From Bacillus sp. RO2 (lineage in GTDB: Bacteria > Bacillota > Bacilli > Bacillales > Bacillaceae_I), in contig NZ_JAAXCU010000052.1 of NCBI RefSeq assembly GCF_012911845.1, positions 1-62,226 on the forward strand: a stretch of DNA of 62,226 nt. The letters run 5' to 3'. Both the position numbers and the translations under genes were made by a program. The stretch's first letter is position 1. Each line of letters opens with the position of its first letter. The notes under the pieces were generated by a model. That model saw only the letters and a program-made list of their open reading frames with translations, searched no databases and was not told the DNA's origin. Below are positions 18,360 to 29,641 of this stretch, one piece after another.

Positions 18360-18830
18360 CTAGAACCTGACTGCCAAACGTGCTTTCGCTACTTTTGGAT
18401 ATGGAATGGAAACTTCCTTTTTACGTGTTTTTATAGTCATGGAGAGTTTGATTGTTTCTCCATCAAAATCCAGAAGATCACCTTCAAAGGACTTTAAGCC
18501 GTCGATAGGTTCATACGTTTTAATGTTGACATATTTACCAACCGATTTTTCGATGTCTTCCTTCTTCTTTAGAGGGCGTTCAGCACCAGGAGAGGAAACT
18601 TCCAGGAAATAGTTATGAGGAATAGGATCTAATTCATCAAGTTTTTCACTTAACTTTTCACTTACAGTTCCGCAATCCTCGATGTCTATGCCGCCTTCTT
18701 TATCGACGAATACACGTAAAAACCAAGAGGACCCTTCTTTTACATACTCAATATCCACTAATTCTACATTCATTTCTTTTACGATGGGAAGAGCTAGTTC
18801 TTCCACCGTTTCTGTAACATTTTTGCTCAT
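18360..18830 (-). CDS. rimP: Ribosome maturation factor RimP
   Basis: 156 residues, [30 protein letters not shown]..., needed for 30S assembly. Conserved [16 protein letters not shown] in the centre and an SH3-like C-terminal domain. Tandem ATGs at 18833 and 18830 follow AGGAGGAAA; the second has the better spacing. The frame is open for about 80 codons upstream and would encode a hydrophobic N-terminus, but that region is the operon leader and is not conserved in the family. First gene of the nusA operon. Confidence 0.95.
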   Translation of the reverse strand: MSKNVTETVEELALPIVKEMNVELVDIEYVKEGSSWFLRVFVDKEGGIDIEDCGTVSEKLSEKLDELDPIPHNYFLEVSSPGAERPLKKKEDIEKSVGKYVNIKTYEPIDGLKSFEGDLLDFDGETIKLSMTIKTRKKEVSIPYPKVAKARLAVRF

Positions 18831-19066
18831 CATTTTCCTCCTTCGCAAGCGCGAGACGATGTCTTTAAAATCTGAACAAAAGACCCTGCCGATAAGCAGG
18901 GAACCGTAAACAAGCAAGCTTATGTAAAGCTGATACGAAAATCTAACATTCCCTTTTTTCTCAATGTCATGAAAAAACAAGGTTGCCAGAAAAAACGGGA
19001 ATACAATACGAAAGAGTGGGTTTCCCCACTCTCTGCTAATTACCTGTATATAGCATTTCCAATGTA
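18831..19066 (-). promoter_or_regulatory. 5' leader of the rimP-nusA-infB operon
   Basis: A ~235-nt untranslated leader downstream of the promoter at 19067-19095. It contains a GAAA-tetraloop hairpin (AGAGTGGG-GAAA-CCCACTCT, 19014-19034), a long A/T-rich inverted repeat (TTCCCGTTTTTTCT ... AGAAAAAAGGGAA, about 18949-18995) and the attenuator-like hairpin at 18884-18901. No conserved peptide is seen in it. Confidence 0.55.
18874..18901 (-). terminator. Attenuator-like hairpin in the rimP-nusA leader
   Basis: On the minus strand CCCTGC-TTATCG-GCAGGG is followed by an interrupted U tract (TCTTTTGTTCAGATTTT), about 45 nt before the rimP start. Weak hairpins with broken U tracts are typical NusA-dependent terminators, and autoregulation of the nusA operon by attenuation has been reported in B. 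subtilis. Function here is inferred. Confidence 0.6.
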
Positions 19067-19095
19067 AATATATCATATCCGTATGGAATATGCAA
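19067..19095 (-). promoter_or_regulatory. Sigma-A promoter of the rimP-nusA operon
   Basis: TTGCAT (19090-19095), 17 nt, TATATT (19067-19072) on the minus strand. It matches four of six positions at the -35 and five of six at the -10 with ideal spacing, and lies about 235 nt upstream of rimP. Confidence 0.65.
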
Positions 19096-19141
19096 ATCTT
19101 TCTAGTGTTTTCAGGGGGTTACGGCGCTTTCCGCTTTTAAC

Positions 19142-19555
19142 TCCCTGTTAACTTCCGTTCCAGGTGTTCGCTTTCCTAGGGGCGGTGCTGGAGCCTCCTC
19201 GCTGCGTTGGAAGTCACTGAAAAAGTCTTAGATTTTAGAAGTTGTTAAACACCGCTGTGTATTTCCGCAAATGGCTTCGCTTTCCTAGGGGCGGTGCTGG
19301 AGCCTCCTCGGCTTCGCCTGCGGGGTCTCCACCTAGCACTATCTCCCTCAGGACAAGGAAGGCTTCGACAGAGAAACATCGCACGAAGAAAATGCGTAGC
19401 ATTTTCGAGGAGTCTTCGCCTTTTGCTCCAATCAACAGCTGGAAATTACCAAGTACTATATCATATCATTTTTCCAGTGGCCGCCTTCGTTTCGGGGGCT
19501 TGACCTACCGCTATCTCCCTCAGGAGTCTCACACCTTGCACTACAGTTAACAGGG
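19142..19555 (+). repeat. Family-B palindromic repeat split by a nested element
   Basis: Ends CCCTGTTAACTTCC and AGTTAACAGGG, with family-B arms (TTCCGTTCCAGGTGTTCGC on the left, AGTCTCACACCTTGCACT on the right). Its centre, normally a short loop around CTTCGTTGCGG, is interrupted by a 269-bp insertion (19214-19482). Removing that leaves about 145 bp, near the length of an uninterrupted copy. It occupies the rimP-polC gap. Confidence 0.85.
19214..19482 (+). mobile_element. Nested element with terminal inverted repeats carrying a family-A repeat
   Basis: The left end TCACTGAAAAAGTC and the right end TTTTTCCAGTGGCC are inverted repeats. Inside is a complete family-A palindrome (about 19253-19440) with the 58-bp inset at 19354-19411. 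Without the inset the unit is 211 bp, matching the 212-bp unit at 25838-26049. There is no ORF for a transposase, so it behaves like a non-autonomous MITE-type element. It is inserted in the loop of a family-B repeat. Confidence 0.75.
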
Positions 19556-19588
19556 TGGATTGAATGAACCAGACATTTTTCATGAACA

Positions 19589-22500
19589 TTAGAATAATGA
19601 TAGTTGGTTTTGGTCTGGTAGGCCGGTTAGGCAGCCGTGATTGTCTAGGTACTCTAGGATTGTTTTGGAGATTCTGCCCCTTTGTTGCAGGTCTTCTTTG
19701 GATAAGAACTCTCCGTCTGCCCTTGAGTTCACGATGTTGATTGCTGCGTTTGTTCCAAGTCCCGGAATGGAGTTAAATGGAGGGATAAGCGAATCTCCCT
19801 CAATAAGGAAATCAGTGGCGCTTGATTTATATAAGTCCACCTTTTTGAACGAGTATCCACGTTCACTCATTTCCAATGCCAGTTCCATAACAGTGAGTAA
19901 GGACTTTTCTTTTGGCGATGCTTCTAAGCCCTTTGCATTGATTTCTTCTACTACCTTACGGATGGCTGCAGATCCCTTCACCATCGTATCGATATCAAAG
20001 TCATCTGCGCGGACTGTGAAATACGCTGCATAATACATTAGCGGGAAGTGCACTTTGAAATATGCAATACGCACTGCCATAAGTACATAAGCAGCAGCAT
20101 GGGCTTTCGGGAACATGTATTTTATTTTCAAGCAGGAGTCAATATACCATGCTGGCACATCGTTTTTAATCATTTCCTCTTTAAACTCGTCTGACAGCCC
20201 TTTTCCTTTACGGACGGACTCCATGATTTTAAAGGCCATGGAAGGTTCAAGCCCTTTATAGATAAGGTAAACCATGATGTCATCACGGCAACCGATTACT
20301 TCACTTAGAGTACAAGTCTTATTATGAATGAGCTCTTGAGCATTCCCAAGCCAAACGTCGGTACCATGGGACAAACCAGAGATCTGTACTAACTCAGAGA
20401 ATGTCGACGGTTTTGTATCTTCAAGCATCTGTCTAACAAACCTAGTACCAAACTCAGGTATCCCTAGGGTTCCTGTTTTACACATAATCTGTTCTTCTGT
20501 AACACCAAGTGATTCCGTTCCACTGAAAATCTTCATGACATACGGATCGTCTGTCGGAATGGTCTTCGGATCAATTCCGCTAAGGTCCTGAAGCATCCTG
20601 ATTACGGTCGGGTCATCGTGTCCAAGGATATCAAGCTTGAGCAAGTTATCGTGAATTGAGTGGAAATCAAAATGTGTCGTTTTCCATTCTGATGACTGGT
20701 CATCTGCGGGATATTGGATTGGGGAGAAATCAAAGATATCCATATAATCCGGAACAACGATTATCCCGCCTGGATGCTGCCCAGTCGATCTTCTTACCCC
20801 TGTACAACCTGATGACAGTCTGTCCACTTCGGCTCCACGCAAGATTAAATTGCGGTCGTTTGCATATCCTTTTACATATCCATAGGCCGTTTTGTCGGCA
20901 ACTGTACCTATGGTTCCCGCTCTGAATACATAATCCTCTCCAAACAGCACCTTTGTATAGTTATGGGCTCTCGGCTGGTATTCACCCGAAAAGTTCAAAT
21001 CGATATCGGGTACCTTGTCTCCTTTAAAGCCAAGGAAGGTTTCGAAAGGGATATCATGGCCATCTTTTGTGTAGGCCTCGCCACAATTTGGACAGTCTTT
21101 GTTTGGCAAATCAAAACCAGAACCTACTGATCCGTCATCAAAGAACTCTGATTTTTTACATGACGGACATACATAATGAGGAGGCAATGGATTTACCTCT
21201 GTGATTTCGGTCATGGTTGCGACAAAGGACGATCCGACAGAACCACGGGAACCTACTAGGTATCCATCGTCTAGGGATTTTTTAACTAGCTTATGAGAAA
21301 TCAAATAGATAACAGCAAATCCGTGACCGATAATACTTTTTAATTCCTTTTCAATCCGCTTCTCGACAAGCTCTGGTAGATCCTCGCCGTAGATACTTCT
21401 CGCCCTGGAGTAGCTCATCTCCCGGATTTCTTCATCTGCACCTTCGATTTTAGGAGTATACAGATCATCTTTGATCGGCTTGATTTCCTCAATCATTCCC
21501 GCTACTTTTTGGGTGTTGGTTACAACAATTTCTTTTGCTTTTTCTTCGCCAAGAAAAGAGAAGGCAGCAAGCATTTCATCTGTTGTCTTAAAGTGAACGT
21601 CTGGCAATTGATGCCTGTTCAAAGGATTTGCACCTGATTGAGAACGAACCAAAATCTCTCGGTGTATTTTATCCGTTTCTTTTAAGTAATGAACATTACC
21701 TGTTGCCACAACAGGTTTTTCAAGTTTTTCACCTAGCTTAACAATGTTGGTAATGATCTCTTTTAACGCTTTTTCATCCCTGACTAATTCCAGCTCCAAC
21801 AAGTGAGCATAATTGCTTGGTGGCTGTACTTCGATATAGTCGTAGAATTCCGCAATACCCTCCACTTCATCTGGGGATTTTTGCATCATGCCTTCAAAGA
21901 CTTCCCCCTTATCGCATGCTGTTCCGACAATAATTCCTTCACGTAGCTTTTGCAACTGTGACCTTGGAATTCTTGGAACACGGAAAAAATAGTTCATATG
22001 TGAAATGGATACTATTTTAAATATATTCTTCAGTCCTATATCATTGACTGCAAGCAAAGTGACATGAGAGGGCCTCGCTCGTTTGTAGGCATCTGTTGTA
22101 CCGGAATGCTCATTCAATTCGTCATGAAATGTTATCCCTTTTTCCAACGCATCTTTTAGCATCTTGACTAGCAAATAACCTGTTGCCTCGGCATCATATA
22201 TGGCACGGTGATGCTGGGTCAATTCAATATCAAACTTTTTACATAATGTATTTAGACGGTGATTTTTTAATGATGGGAACAGAAGGCGTCCCAATTCCAA
22301 CGTGTCAATGACAGGATTCTTTGCTTTTCCTAATCCTATCCGTTGGAAACCAATATTCAAAAAGCCCATATCAAAGCTTGCATTATGTGCTACAAGAATG
22401 TCATCTTCCATCCAATGGGAAAATCGTTTTAACACATCCCCAACTTCCGGTGCGTCTTGTACCATGTCGTCCGTAATACCTGTTAGGTTGATCGTAGTTG

Positions 22501-23902
22501 CTGAGAGAGCATGGTGCGGGTTGGCAAAAGATTCAAAGCGGTCAATAATTTCGCCTCCTCTTACCTTTACTGCCGCAAGCTCGATAATAGTATCATACAT
22601 GGCTGACAACCCTGTCGTTTCCACGTCAAAGACCACATAGGTTTCATCTGCAAGATTACGATGAGCAGGATTATAGGCGATCGGCACACCATCATCTACA
22701 AGATTGGCCTCAAGTCCGTACAGTATTTTGACACCATTCTTTTTCCCTGCTGCATATGCTTCTGGATAAGCTTGGGCTACTGCATGGTCTGTAACCGCTA
22801 TAGCTTCATGTCCCCATTTTTTTGCTTGCGCCACCAGTGAGGATATGGAGCTAACTGCATCCATGGTACTCATCGGAGTGTGTAAATGTAGTTCTACCCT
22901 TTTCTCACCTTCAGGGGCTGTATCCAATATTTCTTTTCCATGAAATTCATTGATATCATTTGCCATCATGACAAGGTCACGTACAAATGTATCATTTTGG
23001 ATGCTTCCTCTTACTTTCAGCCACATTCCCTTTTTGACCGCTTGTAATAGAGGCACATCTTCTTTATCACGTGAAAACATCTTGACCATGATAGAATTTG
23101 TGTAGTCAGTAATTTTAAAAGTCAGTAATGTTCTTCCGCTGCGGAGCTCTTTTGTTTCCGCATCAAAAACGTATCCCTGAACTGCTACACGTCTTTCTTC
23201 TTCCACGATTTCCGCCAATGTCTTAATTTCTGCATCGTCTTTAATCGTGTACCCGATCATAACCGGTCCACTTACGGAACCTTCGTCTTTAGAAGTTTCT
23301 TTTTTCTGCATTTCTGTGACAGCAGCCAATGCTTTTTGTTTATCTTCTTGTTGTTTTTGTTCGACAAACTGCTGATATTCTTCCTCAGAATGAGAAAGAG
23401 TTGTGTCTAATATGAAAGTAGGGAAGCCAAACCCTTCATAGATCGAGCATATGGTTGAGCTCAATTTCTTCTTAACAGCAATTGCTTCCGCTTCATTTCT
23501 TGCTTTTAACATAAGCTTGTTGCCTTGCAGGGCAGGTGTTTGTCCGTTCAGCAACATCATGAGAGGTGGAGAACCGCCTTGTAATTCCTTTAAGCAAATC
23601 GGCCAATAATCAGCGATATAGGAATCTTCAAACGAGCGGTCTTGCACTGTCAAAGTGAAGGATACATTTGCGATGTGCGCAAAGCTTTTAGTCAATTTTT
23701 CATAAAACAGCATATACACTTTCGCAGGTAAGATCTTTTCCAAAACGAAATGAAAGTGCCATCGTTTTGTTGTTTTTTCTACAGTAAGTTTTTCAATTCC
23801 AGCTTCTGCAAAGTAAGGAAATATATCATCACTTGTCATTTCGAGCTGTTGTAGCAATAGCCGCAATCTATCTTTTTTTTCTTGAGACATCTGGTCAAGC
23901 AA
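19589..23902 (-). CDS. polC: DNA polymerase III PolC-type, alpha subunit
   Basis: The Gram-positive replicative polymerase. Domains in order: N-terminal domain, OB fold (about 225-320), split PHP domain ([17 protein letters not shown] ... TDHAVAQ), DEDDh proofreading exonuclease ([11 protein letters not shown], about 410-590), zinc-binding segment (CPSCKK ... CPNC), polymerase core with [12 protein letters not shown] and [18 protein letters not shown], and a C-terminal clamp-binding QLSLF. I chose TTG 23902 (GGGGACAG 7 nt upstream), which gives 1437 residues, the B. subtilis length; an ATG 8 codons earlier at 23926 has no good ribosome binding site. Usual neighbour of proS. Confidence 0.96.
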   Translation of the reverse strand: MLDQMSQEKKDRLRLLLQQLEMTSDDIFPYFAEAGIEKLTVEKTTKRWHFHFVLEKILPAKVYMLFYEKLTKSFAHIANVSFTLTVQDRSFEDSYIADYWPICLKELQGGSPPLMMLLNGQTPALQGNKLMLKARNEAEAIAVKKKLSSTICSIYEGFGFPTFILDTTLSHSEEEYQQFVEQKQQEDKQKALAAVTEMQKKETSKDEGSVSGPVMIGYTIKDDAEIKTLAEIVEEERRVAVQGYVFDAETKELRSGRTLLTFKITDYTNSIMVKMFSRDKEDVPLLQAVKKGMWLKVRGSIQNDTFVRDLVMMANDINEFHGKEILDTAPEGEKRVELHLHTPMSTMDAVSSISSLVAQAKKWGHEAIAVTDHAVAQAYPEAYAAGKKNGVKILYGLEANLVDDGVPIAYNPAHRNLADETYVVFDVETTGLSAMYDTIIELAAVKVRGGEIIDRFESFANPHHALSATTINLTGITDDMVQDAPEVGDVLKRFSHWMEDDILVAHNASFDMGFLNIGFQRIGLGKAKNPVIDTLELGRLLFPSLKNHRLNTLCKKFDIELTQHHRAIYDAEATGYLLVKMLKDALEKGITFHDELNEHSGTTDAYKRARPSHVTLLAVNDIGLKNIFKIVSISHMNYFFRVPRIPRSQLQKLREGIIVGTACDKGEVFEGMMQKSPDEVEGIAEFYDYIEVQPPSNYAHLLELELVRDEKALKEIITNIVKLGEKLEKPVVATGNVHYLKETDKIHREILVRSQSGANPLNRHQLPDVHFKTTDEMLAAFSFLGEEKAKEIVVTNTQKVAGMIEEIKPIKDDLYTPKIEGADEEIREMSYSRARSIYGEDLPELVEKRIEKELKSIIGHGFAVIYLISHKLVKKSLDDGYLVGSRGSVGSSFVATMTEITEVNPLPPHYVCPSCKKSEFFDDGSVGSGFDLPNKDCPNCGEAYTKDGHDIPFETFLGFKGDKVPDIDLNFSGEYQPRAHNYTKVLFGEDYVFRAGTIGTVADKTAYGYVKGYANDRNLILRGAEVDRLSSGCTGVRRSTGQHPGGIIVVPDYMDIFDFSPIQYPADDQSSEWKTTHFDFHSIHDNLLKLDILGHDDPTVIRMLQDLSGIDPKTIPTDDPYVMKIFSGTESLGVTEEQIMCKTGTLGIPEFGTRFVRQMLEDTKPSTFSELVQISGLSHGTDVWLGNAQELIHNKTCTLSEVIGCRDDIMVYLIYKGLEPSMAFKIMESVRKGKGLSDEFKEEMIKNDVPAWYIDSCLKIKYMFPKAHAAAYVLMAVRIAYFKVHFPLMYYAAYFTVRADDFDIDTMVKGSAAIRKVVEEINAKGLEASPKEKSLLTVMELALEMSERGYSFKKVDLYKSSATDFLIEGDSLIPPFNSIPGLGTNAAINIVNSRADGEFLSKEDLQQRGRISKTILEYLDNHGCLTGLPDQNQLSLF

Positions 23903-23963
23903 AATTCTGTCCCCTTTCCCTTGCATAGTCTATCTTTGTTATTTATTCTGTTAAGACATAATG

Positions 23964-23991
23964 GAAGGTACCACCAATATGGGGTACCTTC
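23964..23991 (+). terminator. Hairpin in the proS-polC gap with its T run on the plus strand
   Basis: GAAGGTACC / GGTACCTTC, a perfect 9-bp stem with a 10-nt loop, followed by TTTTT on the plus strand. On the minus strand, where all genes lie, it is followed by CATTATG and would not be a classic terminator. It may stop antisense transcription or act as an mRNA processing/stability stem. Confidence 0.5.
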
Positions 23992-24023
23992 TTTTTAAAA
24001 TACATGACCTATTGTACTATATT

Positions 24024-25730
<1,707 letters not shown>

Positions 25731-25768
25731 CTATAAAATTTATGTAATTTTTGGAATAACACTTAACT

Positions 25769-26107
25769 CCCTGTTTCCTTTCGTTCCAGGTGTTCGCTTT
25801 CCGCGGGACGATGCTTGAGCCTCCTCACTTCGTTAGAGGCTACTGAAAAATTATCTGAATTAAGGTTGCTGATTGGAAAACCGCTGTTGATTTCCGCAAA
25901 TGGCTTCGCTTTCCTAGGGGCGGTGCTTGAGCCTCCTCACTCCGCTTCGGGGTCTCAACCTACCGCTATCTCCCTCAGGAGTCTTCGCCTTTTGCTCCAA
26001 TCCACAGCTAAAGATTACTAGAACATAAAAATTTAGCTTTTCAGTGGCCTAGTGGGGTCTCAAACCCCCACGCAGGAGTCTCACACCTTGCACTTCAGTC
26101 AACAGGG
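25769..26107 (+). repeat. Family-B palindromic repeat split by a nested element
   Basis: Ends CCCTGTTTCCTTTCG and AGTCAACAGGG, with family-B arms (GTTCCAGGTGTTCGC; CACACCTTGCACTTCAG). The apex (CACTTCGTT ... GGGGTCTCAA) is interrupted by a 212-bp unit. What remains is 127 bp, the normal length of the family. It lies between proS and rseP. Confidence 0.87.
25838..26049 (+). mobile_element. Nested element with terminal inverted repeats carrying a family-A repeat
   Basis: The left end GGCTACTGAAAAA and right end TTTTCAGTGGCC are inverted repeats (11 of 12 positions). Between A/T-rich shoulders lies a complete family-A palindrome from CCGCTGTTGATTTCC to CAATCCACAGCT without the 58-bp inset. It is 212 bp with no ORF, the same structure as at 19214-19482. 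Confidence 0.8.
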
Positions 26108-26162
26108 TAAAAACTGATAAATATTAATTTTCACATTAAACTATCTAGTAAGATGATACCGT

Positions 26163-26292
26163 AGCTGTTGATTGGAGCACAGGGCGAAGACTCCTGCGGG
26201 AGGTAGCGCTTTGGGGAGACCCCGCAGGCTTGCCGAGGAGGCTCCACAAGCGCCTCGCGGAAAGCGAAGTCCTGTGAGGAAATCAACAGCGG
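26163..26292 (-). repeat. Family-A palindromic repeat, inverted orientation, diverged arms
   Basis: About 130 bp bounded by perfect 10-bp inverted repeats GCTGTTGATT / AATCAACAGC. The inner arms read CACAGG and CCTGTG instead of the usual CAAAAGG / CCATTTG, so both sides of the stem have changed together. It lies between the family-B copy at 25769 and the rseP terminator. Confidence 0.88.
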
Positions 26293-26310
26293 TGTATAAC
26301 ATAACCTAAA

Positions 26311-26347
26311 ATGAAAGAAAACTTGCACCACATTTCATGATGCAAGT
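26311..26347 (-). terminator. Intrinsic terminator after rseP
   Basis: ACTTGCA ... TGCAAGT with an inner CAT-GAA-ATG stem on the minus strand, followed by TTTCTTTC, about 20 nt after the rseP stop. Confidence 0.75.
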
Positions 26348-26368
26348 CCATGTGCTTATGTTTCTATT

Positions 26369-27628
26369 TTACAGGAAGAACTTTTGAATGTCATTCCATG
26401 TTACAACAAGCATTAACAGCATTAACAGTGCAAAGCCGATAAAGTGGACAAGTCCTTCTTTATGGCGATCAACCGGTTTCCCTCTGACTGCTTCTGCTGC
26501 GAAGAACATCAATCTTCCACCGTCCAATGCCGGAATTGGCAGAAGGTTGATGATACCTAAATTGATGCTAAGGACCGCAGCCCATCTCATTAAAAGGAAA
26601 ACGCCAGATTCTGCGACAACCTCTGTCGATTTATAAATACCTACAGGACCAGATAACATGTCTAGGGAGAATTGACCCGTGATCAATTTACCCAATCCTA
26701 CTACGATCTCTTTCGACCAGTTATAGGTCTCAGAGGCAGCTTTCGGGAAAGATCCCCAGAAAGACTGTTCCATAGGCATGTAAACACCGATAATTCCGCG
26801 AGTTTCCCCTTCTATAGTTTCTGCTTTAGGAGTAACTGCGATCGTTTCGGATTGGCCTTCTCTTTCGATCAAGAAATCAAGTTCCTCGCCAGGATTCACT
26901 TGAATGATTTTGACTACTTCTTCCCACGTCGAAACTTCTGTATCGTTAATTGCAACCACTTTATCACCTTGTTGCAGACCAGCAGCCTGTGCAGCTCCAT
27001 CAGGAGTTAATTCACCGATAACGGACTCATTGATTGGGTATCCTTGAACCATCCCAAGGAATGTGAAGATGAAAAATGCCAGTACAAAGTTCATCATAGG
27101 TCCGGCAAATATTGCCATCGTACGCTGACCTAGTGTCTTGGATCCGAATTGCCTGTTATAAGGGGCGTTTTGTATTTCCTGCCCGTCCATGACAAAATAC
27201 GATTCCTCGCTTACTTTGTATTCCTTTAAGACTTCTTCTTCATTCATTTCATATCCTCTGATGACAAGTTCCTTCTCCAGGTCTGCATATTCAACCTCGA
27301 TAACTTTTGCATCAGGGTGTTTATCTTTATTATTGACTACTACTTTGTTGACTTCTCCCATAGAGTTGAACAAGAGGCCAATATGATAGCCTGGTTTGAT
27401 TTCAATGGTTTCGGGATCTTCACCAGCCATACGAACAAATCCGCCAATAGGAAGTAGCCTTATTGTATACACTGTTTCATTTTTCTTGAAAGAAAACACC
27501 TTTGGACCAAAACCTATTGCAAATTCTCTACAAAGTATACCGGCTCTTTTGGCGAATACAAGATGTCCAAGTTCATGGACAAAAACAAGTACTCCAAAAA
27601 TAATAATAAACGCGATTACGGTATTCAC
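26369..27628 (-). CDS. rseP: Site-2 intramembrane zinc metalloprotease
   Basis: RseP/RasP type regulated intramembrane protease, which in B. subtilis cleaves anti-sigma factor RsiW and FtsL and removes signal peptide remnants. It has 419 residues. The zinc motif HELGH is at 18-22 in the first transmembrane segment, there is a membrane segment at about 175-195, a PDZ domain around 200-280 (VIGELTPDGAAQAAGLQQGDKVVAIN), and the third metal ligand region is PALDGGR near the C-terminus. It lies 13 nt after dxr, as in B. subtilis where it is also called rasP. Confidence 0.95.
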   Translation of the reverse strand: MNTVIAFIIIFGVLVFVHELGHLVFAKRAGILCREFAIGFGPKVFSFKKNETVYTIRLLPIGGFVRMAGEDPETIEIKPGYHIGLLFNSMGEVNKVVVNNKDKHPDAKVIEVEYADLEKELVIRGYEMNEEEVLKEYKVSEESYFVMDGQEIQNAPYNRQFGSKTLGQRTMAIFAGPMMNFVLAFFIFTFLGMVQGYPINESVIGELTPDGAAQAAGLQQGDKVVAINDTEVSTWEEVVKIIQVNPGEELDFLIEREGQSETIAVTPKAETIEGETRGIIGVYMPMEQSFWGSFPKAASETYNWSKEIVVGLGKLITGQFSLDMLSGPVGIYKSTEVVAESGVFLLMRWAAVLSINLGIINLLPIPALDGGRLMFFAAEAVRGKPVDRHKEGLVHFIGFALLMLLMLVVTWNDIQKFFL

Positions 27629-27641
27629 TAGATATCCACCT

Positions 27642-28793
27642 CTAATCTATTAGTGAACGAACATAGTTTCTAGTTTCTAAATCCACTTCCCTAATGGTCT
27701 GTAAATCAGGATTTAACTGTATGGTATGCTTGGACATAGCCTTTTCAATAAATGTTTCGATGGCAAGGAAATCTATTTTTCCATTTAGGAACGCATCGAC
27801 AGCAATCTCATTTGCTGCATTTAACACTGTAGGCATGGTCCCCCCTGCTTTTCCTGCATCAAATGCATACTGTAAACATCGAAAACGATCAAAGTCCATT
27901 TTTTCGAAATGGAGCTTTCCAATATCCATAAAGTTCAACCTTTTGCCTGTTGGATGAGGCAATCTATCCGGGTATGTCAGTGCGTACTGGATGGGTACCC
28001 TCATATCTGGTGTTCCAAGCTGAGCGATGATACTGGTATCATGAAATTCTACCATAGAATGGATGACACTTTCCCTGTGCAAAACAACTTGTATATCTTC
28101 ATATGGAATATCAAACAGCCAATGAGCTTCTATTACTTCCAATCCCTTGTTCATCATGGTAGCAGAATCAATGGTTATTTTGGCGCCCATCGACCAGTTT
28201 GGATGATTGAGTGCATCTTCCCTTGTTACGCCTTCCAGCTGTTGTCTCGTTCGGTCGCGAAAGCTTCCTCCTGATGCTGTGAGAATGATGGTTTCAATGT
28301 TTTTTTCTTTTTCCCCTTGAAGACATTGGTAAATCGCAGAATGCTCGCTGTCTACCGGAAGTATAGGGACTTGATGCTTTCTAGCTGCCTCCATCACGAT
28401 ATGACCAGCAGTGACGAGGGTTTCCTTGTTAGCAAGTGCAATCACCTTTTTATTTTCAATGGCATGCAAAGTAGGGACGAGTCCTACGCTCCCCATCACT
28501 GCATTAACCAACACATCTGCTTCGTGGAGGGTTGCCACTTCAATTAACCCATCCTCTCCAAAAACAAAGCGAATATCTGTGGAAGCGAATTGACTTTTTA
28601 ACACTTCACAATCTTCTTTTGTTTGCACCGAGACCACTAGCGGATTAAATTCCTGTATCAATTCTTGTGCGACTTTGATATTTCCACCCACACTGAAAGC
28701 TAGTAGCTGAAATTGGTCGCTATGTTGCCTAATTACTTCTATTGTTTGTATTCCTATTGAGCCTGATGCTCCCAATAGACTTATTTTCCTCAC
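27642..28793 (-). CDS. dxr: 1-deoxy-D-xylulose-5-phosphate reductoisomerase
   Basis: Second step of the MEP isoprenoid pathway, NADPH-dependent. From GTG 28793 it has 383 residues, the B. subtilis length. N-terminal [12 protein letters not shown] binds [15 protein letters not shown] and [13 protein letters not shown] form the metal/substrate site, and TASGGSFRD and [15 protein letters not shown] are conserved. GTG/TTG/GTG codons cluster at the start; I chose the third because it leaves 7 nt to AGGTG and gives MRKISLLG. It lies between cdsA and rseP. Confidence 0.95.
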   Translation of the reverse strand: MRKISLLGASGSIGIQTIEVIRQHSDQFQLLAFSVGGNIKVAQELIQEFNPLVVSVQTKEDCEVLKSQFASTDIRFVFGEDGLIEVATLHEADVLVNAVMGSVGLVPTLHAIENKKVIALANKETLVTAGHIVMEAARKHQVPILPVDSEHSAIYQCLQGEKEKNIETIILTASGGSFRDRTRQQLEGVTREDALNHPNWSMGAKITIDSATMMNKGLEVIEAHWLFDIPYEDIQVVLHRESVIHSMVEFHDTSIIAQLGTPDMRVPIQYALTYPDRLPHPTGKRLNFMDIGKLHFEKMDFDRFRCLQYAFDAGKAGGTMPTVLNAANEIAVDAFLNGKIDFLAIETFIEKAMSKHTIQLNPDLQTIREVDLETRNYVRSLID

Positions 28794-28831
28794 CAACACT
28801 CACCTCTCCAAAAGCCTTCTCCTACAATGTG

Positions 28832-29623
28832 TCAGAAAAGAAAGATATGTATAAAATGCAATAGCGGTAATACGAAAAGAAGGCTGTCAAAGCGGTCTAA
28901 TATCCCACCATGACCAGGTAAAATAGAACCTGAATCCTTAATTTTGTAATGTCTTTTAAGTGCAGATTCCACCAAATCGCCAATTTGTCCAAAAATCGAT
29001 AATAGGATGGCAATTAAGATGGTGATGAAGAGCGTGTGGTCGAAATCCACAACAAAGTGAAAAATTATTCCTACGACAATTGCACATACTACCCCACCAA
29101 GAGATCCCTCTACTGTTTTATTTGGACTTATTTCAGGCCATAATTTGGTCTTCCCCATTGACTTGCCGATAAAATATGCTCCTGAATCTGTCGTCCAAAT
29201 AACGAATAAAGCAAAGAACACGAACGCTAACGCTAGTTCTCTAATTTCTATGAAATAATAAAAGCCTAAACCTACATAGATAGTCGAAATCAATAGGAAT
29301 CCAACATCATCGAACGTAAACTTGTTCTTAGATAGGACCGTGTACGATAATAGCAAAAGGACGATAAGCAGGATAAAATCCATTTTCGAGAGTATTAGCG
29401 AATCTGCCTCATACATGTTTGAAGGTATCATCAGAAACCATAGAAGTAACAATGCCAACACTCCTGGTACACTTGCCAAAGACATACGCTTCATTCTCAT
29501 TGCTTCAAATAGTCCAACTGTCGCCAGAAAATAAATAAAGACAACAAATGGGAGCTTTCCGTATATAACGATTGGTAAAAAAACTGCTGCTGCAATAACA
29601 GCTGTAATAATTCTTTGTTTCAT
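28832..29623 (-). CDS. cdsA: Phosphatidate cytidylyltransferase
   Basis: Makes CDP-diacylglycerol, the precursor of phosphatidylglycerol and phosphatidylethanolamine. It is an integral membrane protein of 263 residues with about seven to eight hydrophobic segments. The family signature is near the C-terminus (KRHYKIKDSGSILPGHGGILDRFDS), and SPNKTVEGSLGG is also conserved. It lies 18 nt after uppS and 38 nt before dxr in the usual lipid-precursor cluster. Confidence 0.95.
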   Translation of the reverse strand: MKQRIITAVIAAAVFLPIVIYGKLPFVVFIYFLATVGLFEAMRMKRMSLASVPGVLALLLLWFLMIPSNMYEADSLILSKMDFILLIVLLLLSYTVLSKNKFTFDDVGFLLISTIYVGLGFYYFIEIRELALAFVFFALFVIWTTDSGAYFIGKSMGKTKLWPEISPNKTVEGSLGGVVCAIVVGIIFHFVVDFDHTLFITILIAILLSIFGQIGDLVESALKRHYKIKDSGSILPGHGGILDRFDSLLFVLPLLHFIHIFLF

Positions 29624-29641
29624 TGTATGTCCAACACCTTC

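Noticed and set aside
18834-19076. Hydrophobic N-terminal extension of rimP (about 80 codons)
   Set aside because: RimP is cytosolic and about 156 residues; AGGAGG lies directly before the short start, and the region contains leader hairpins.
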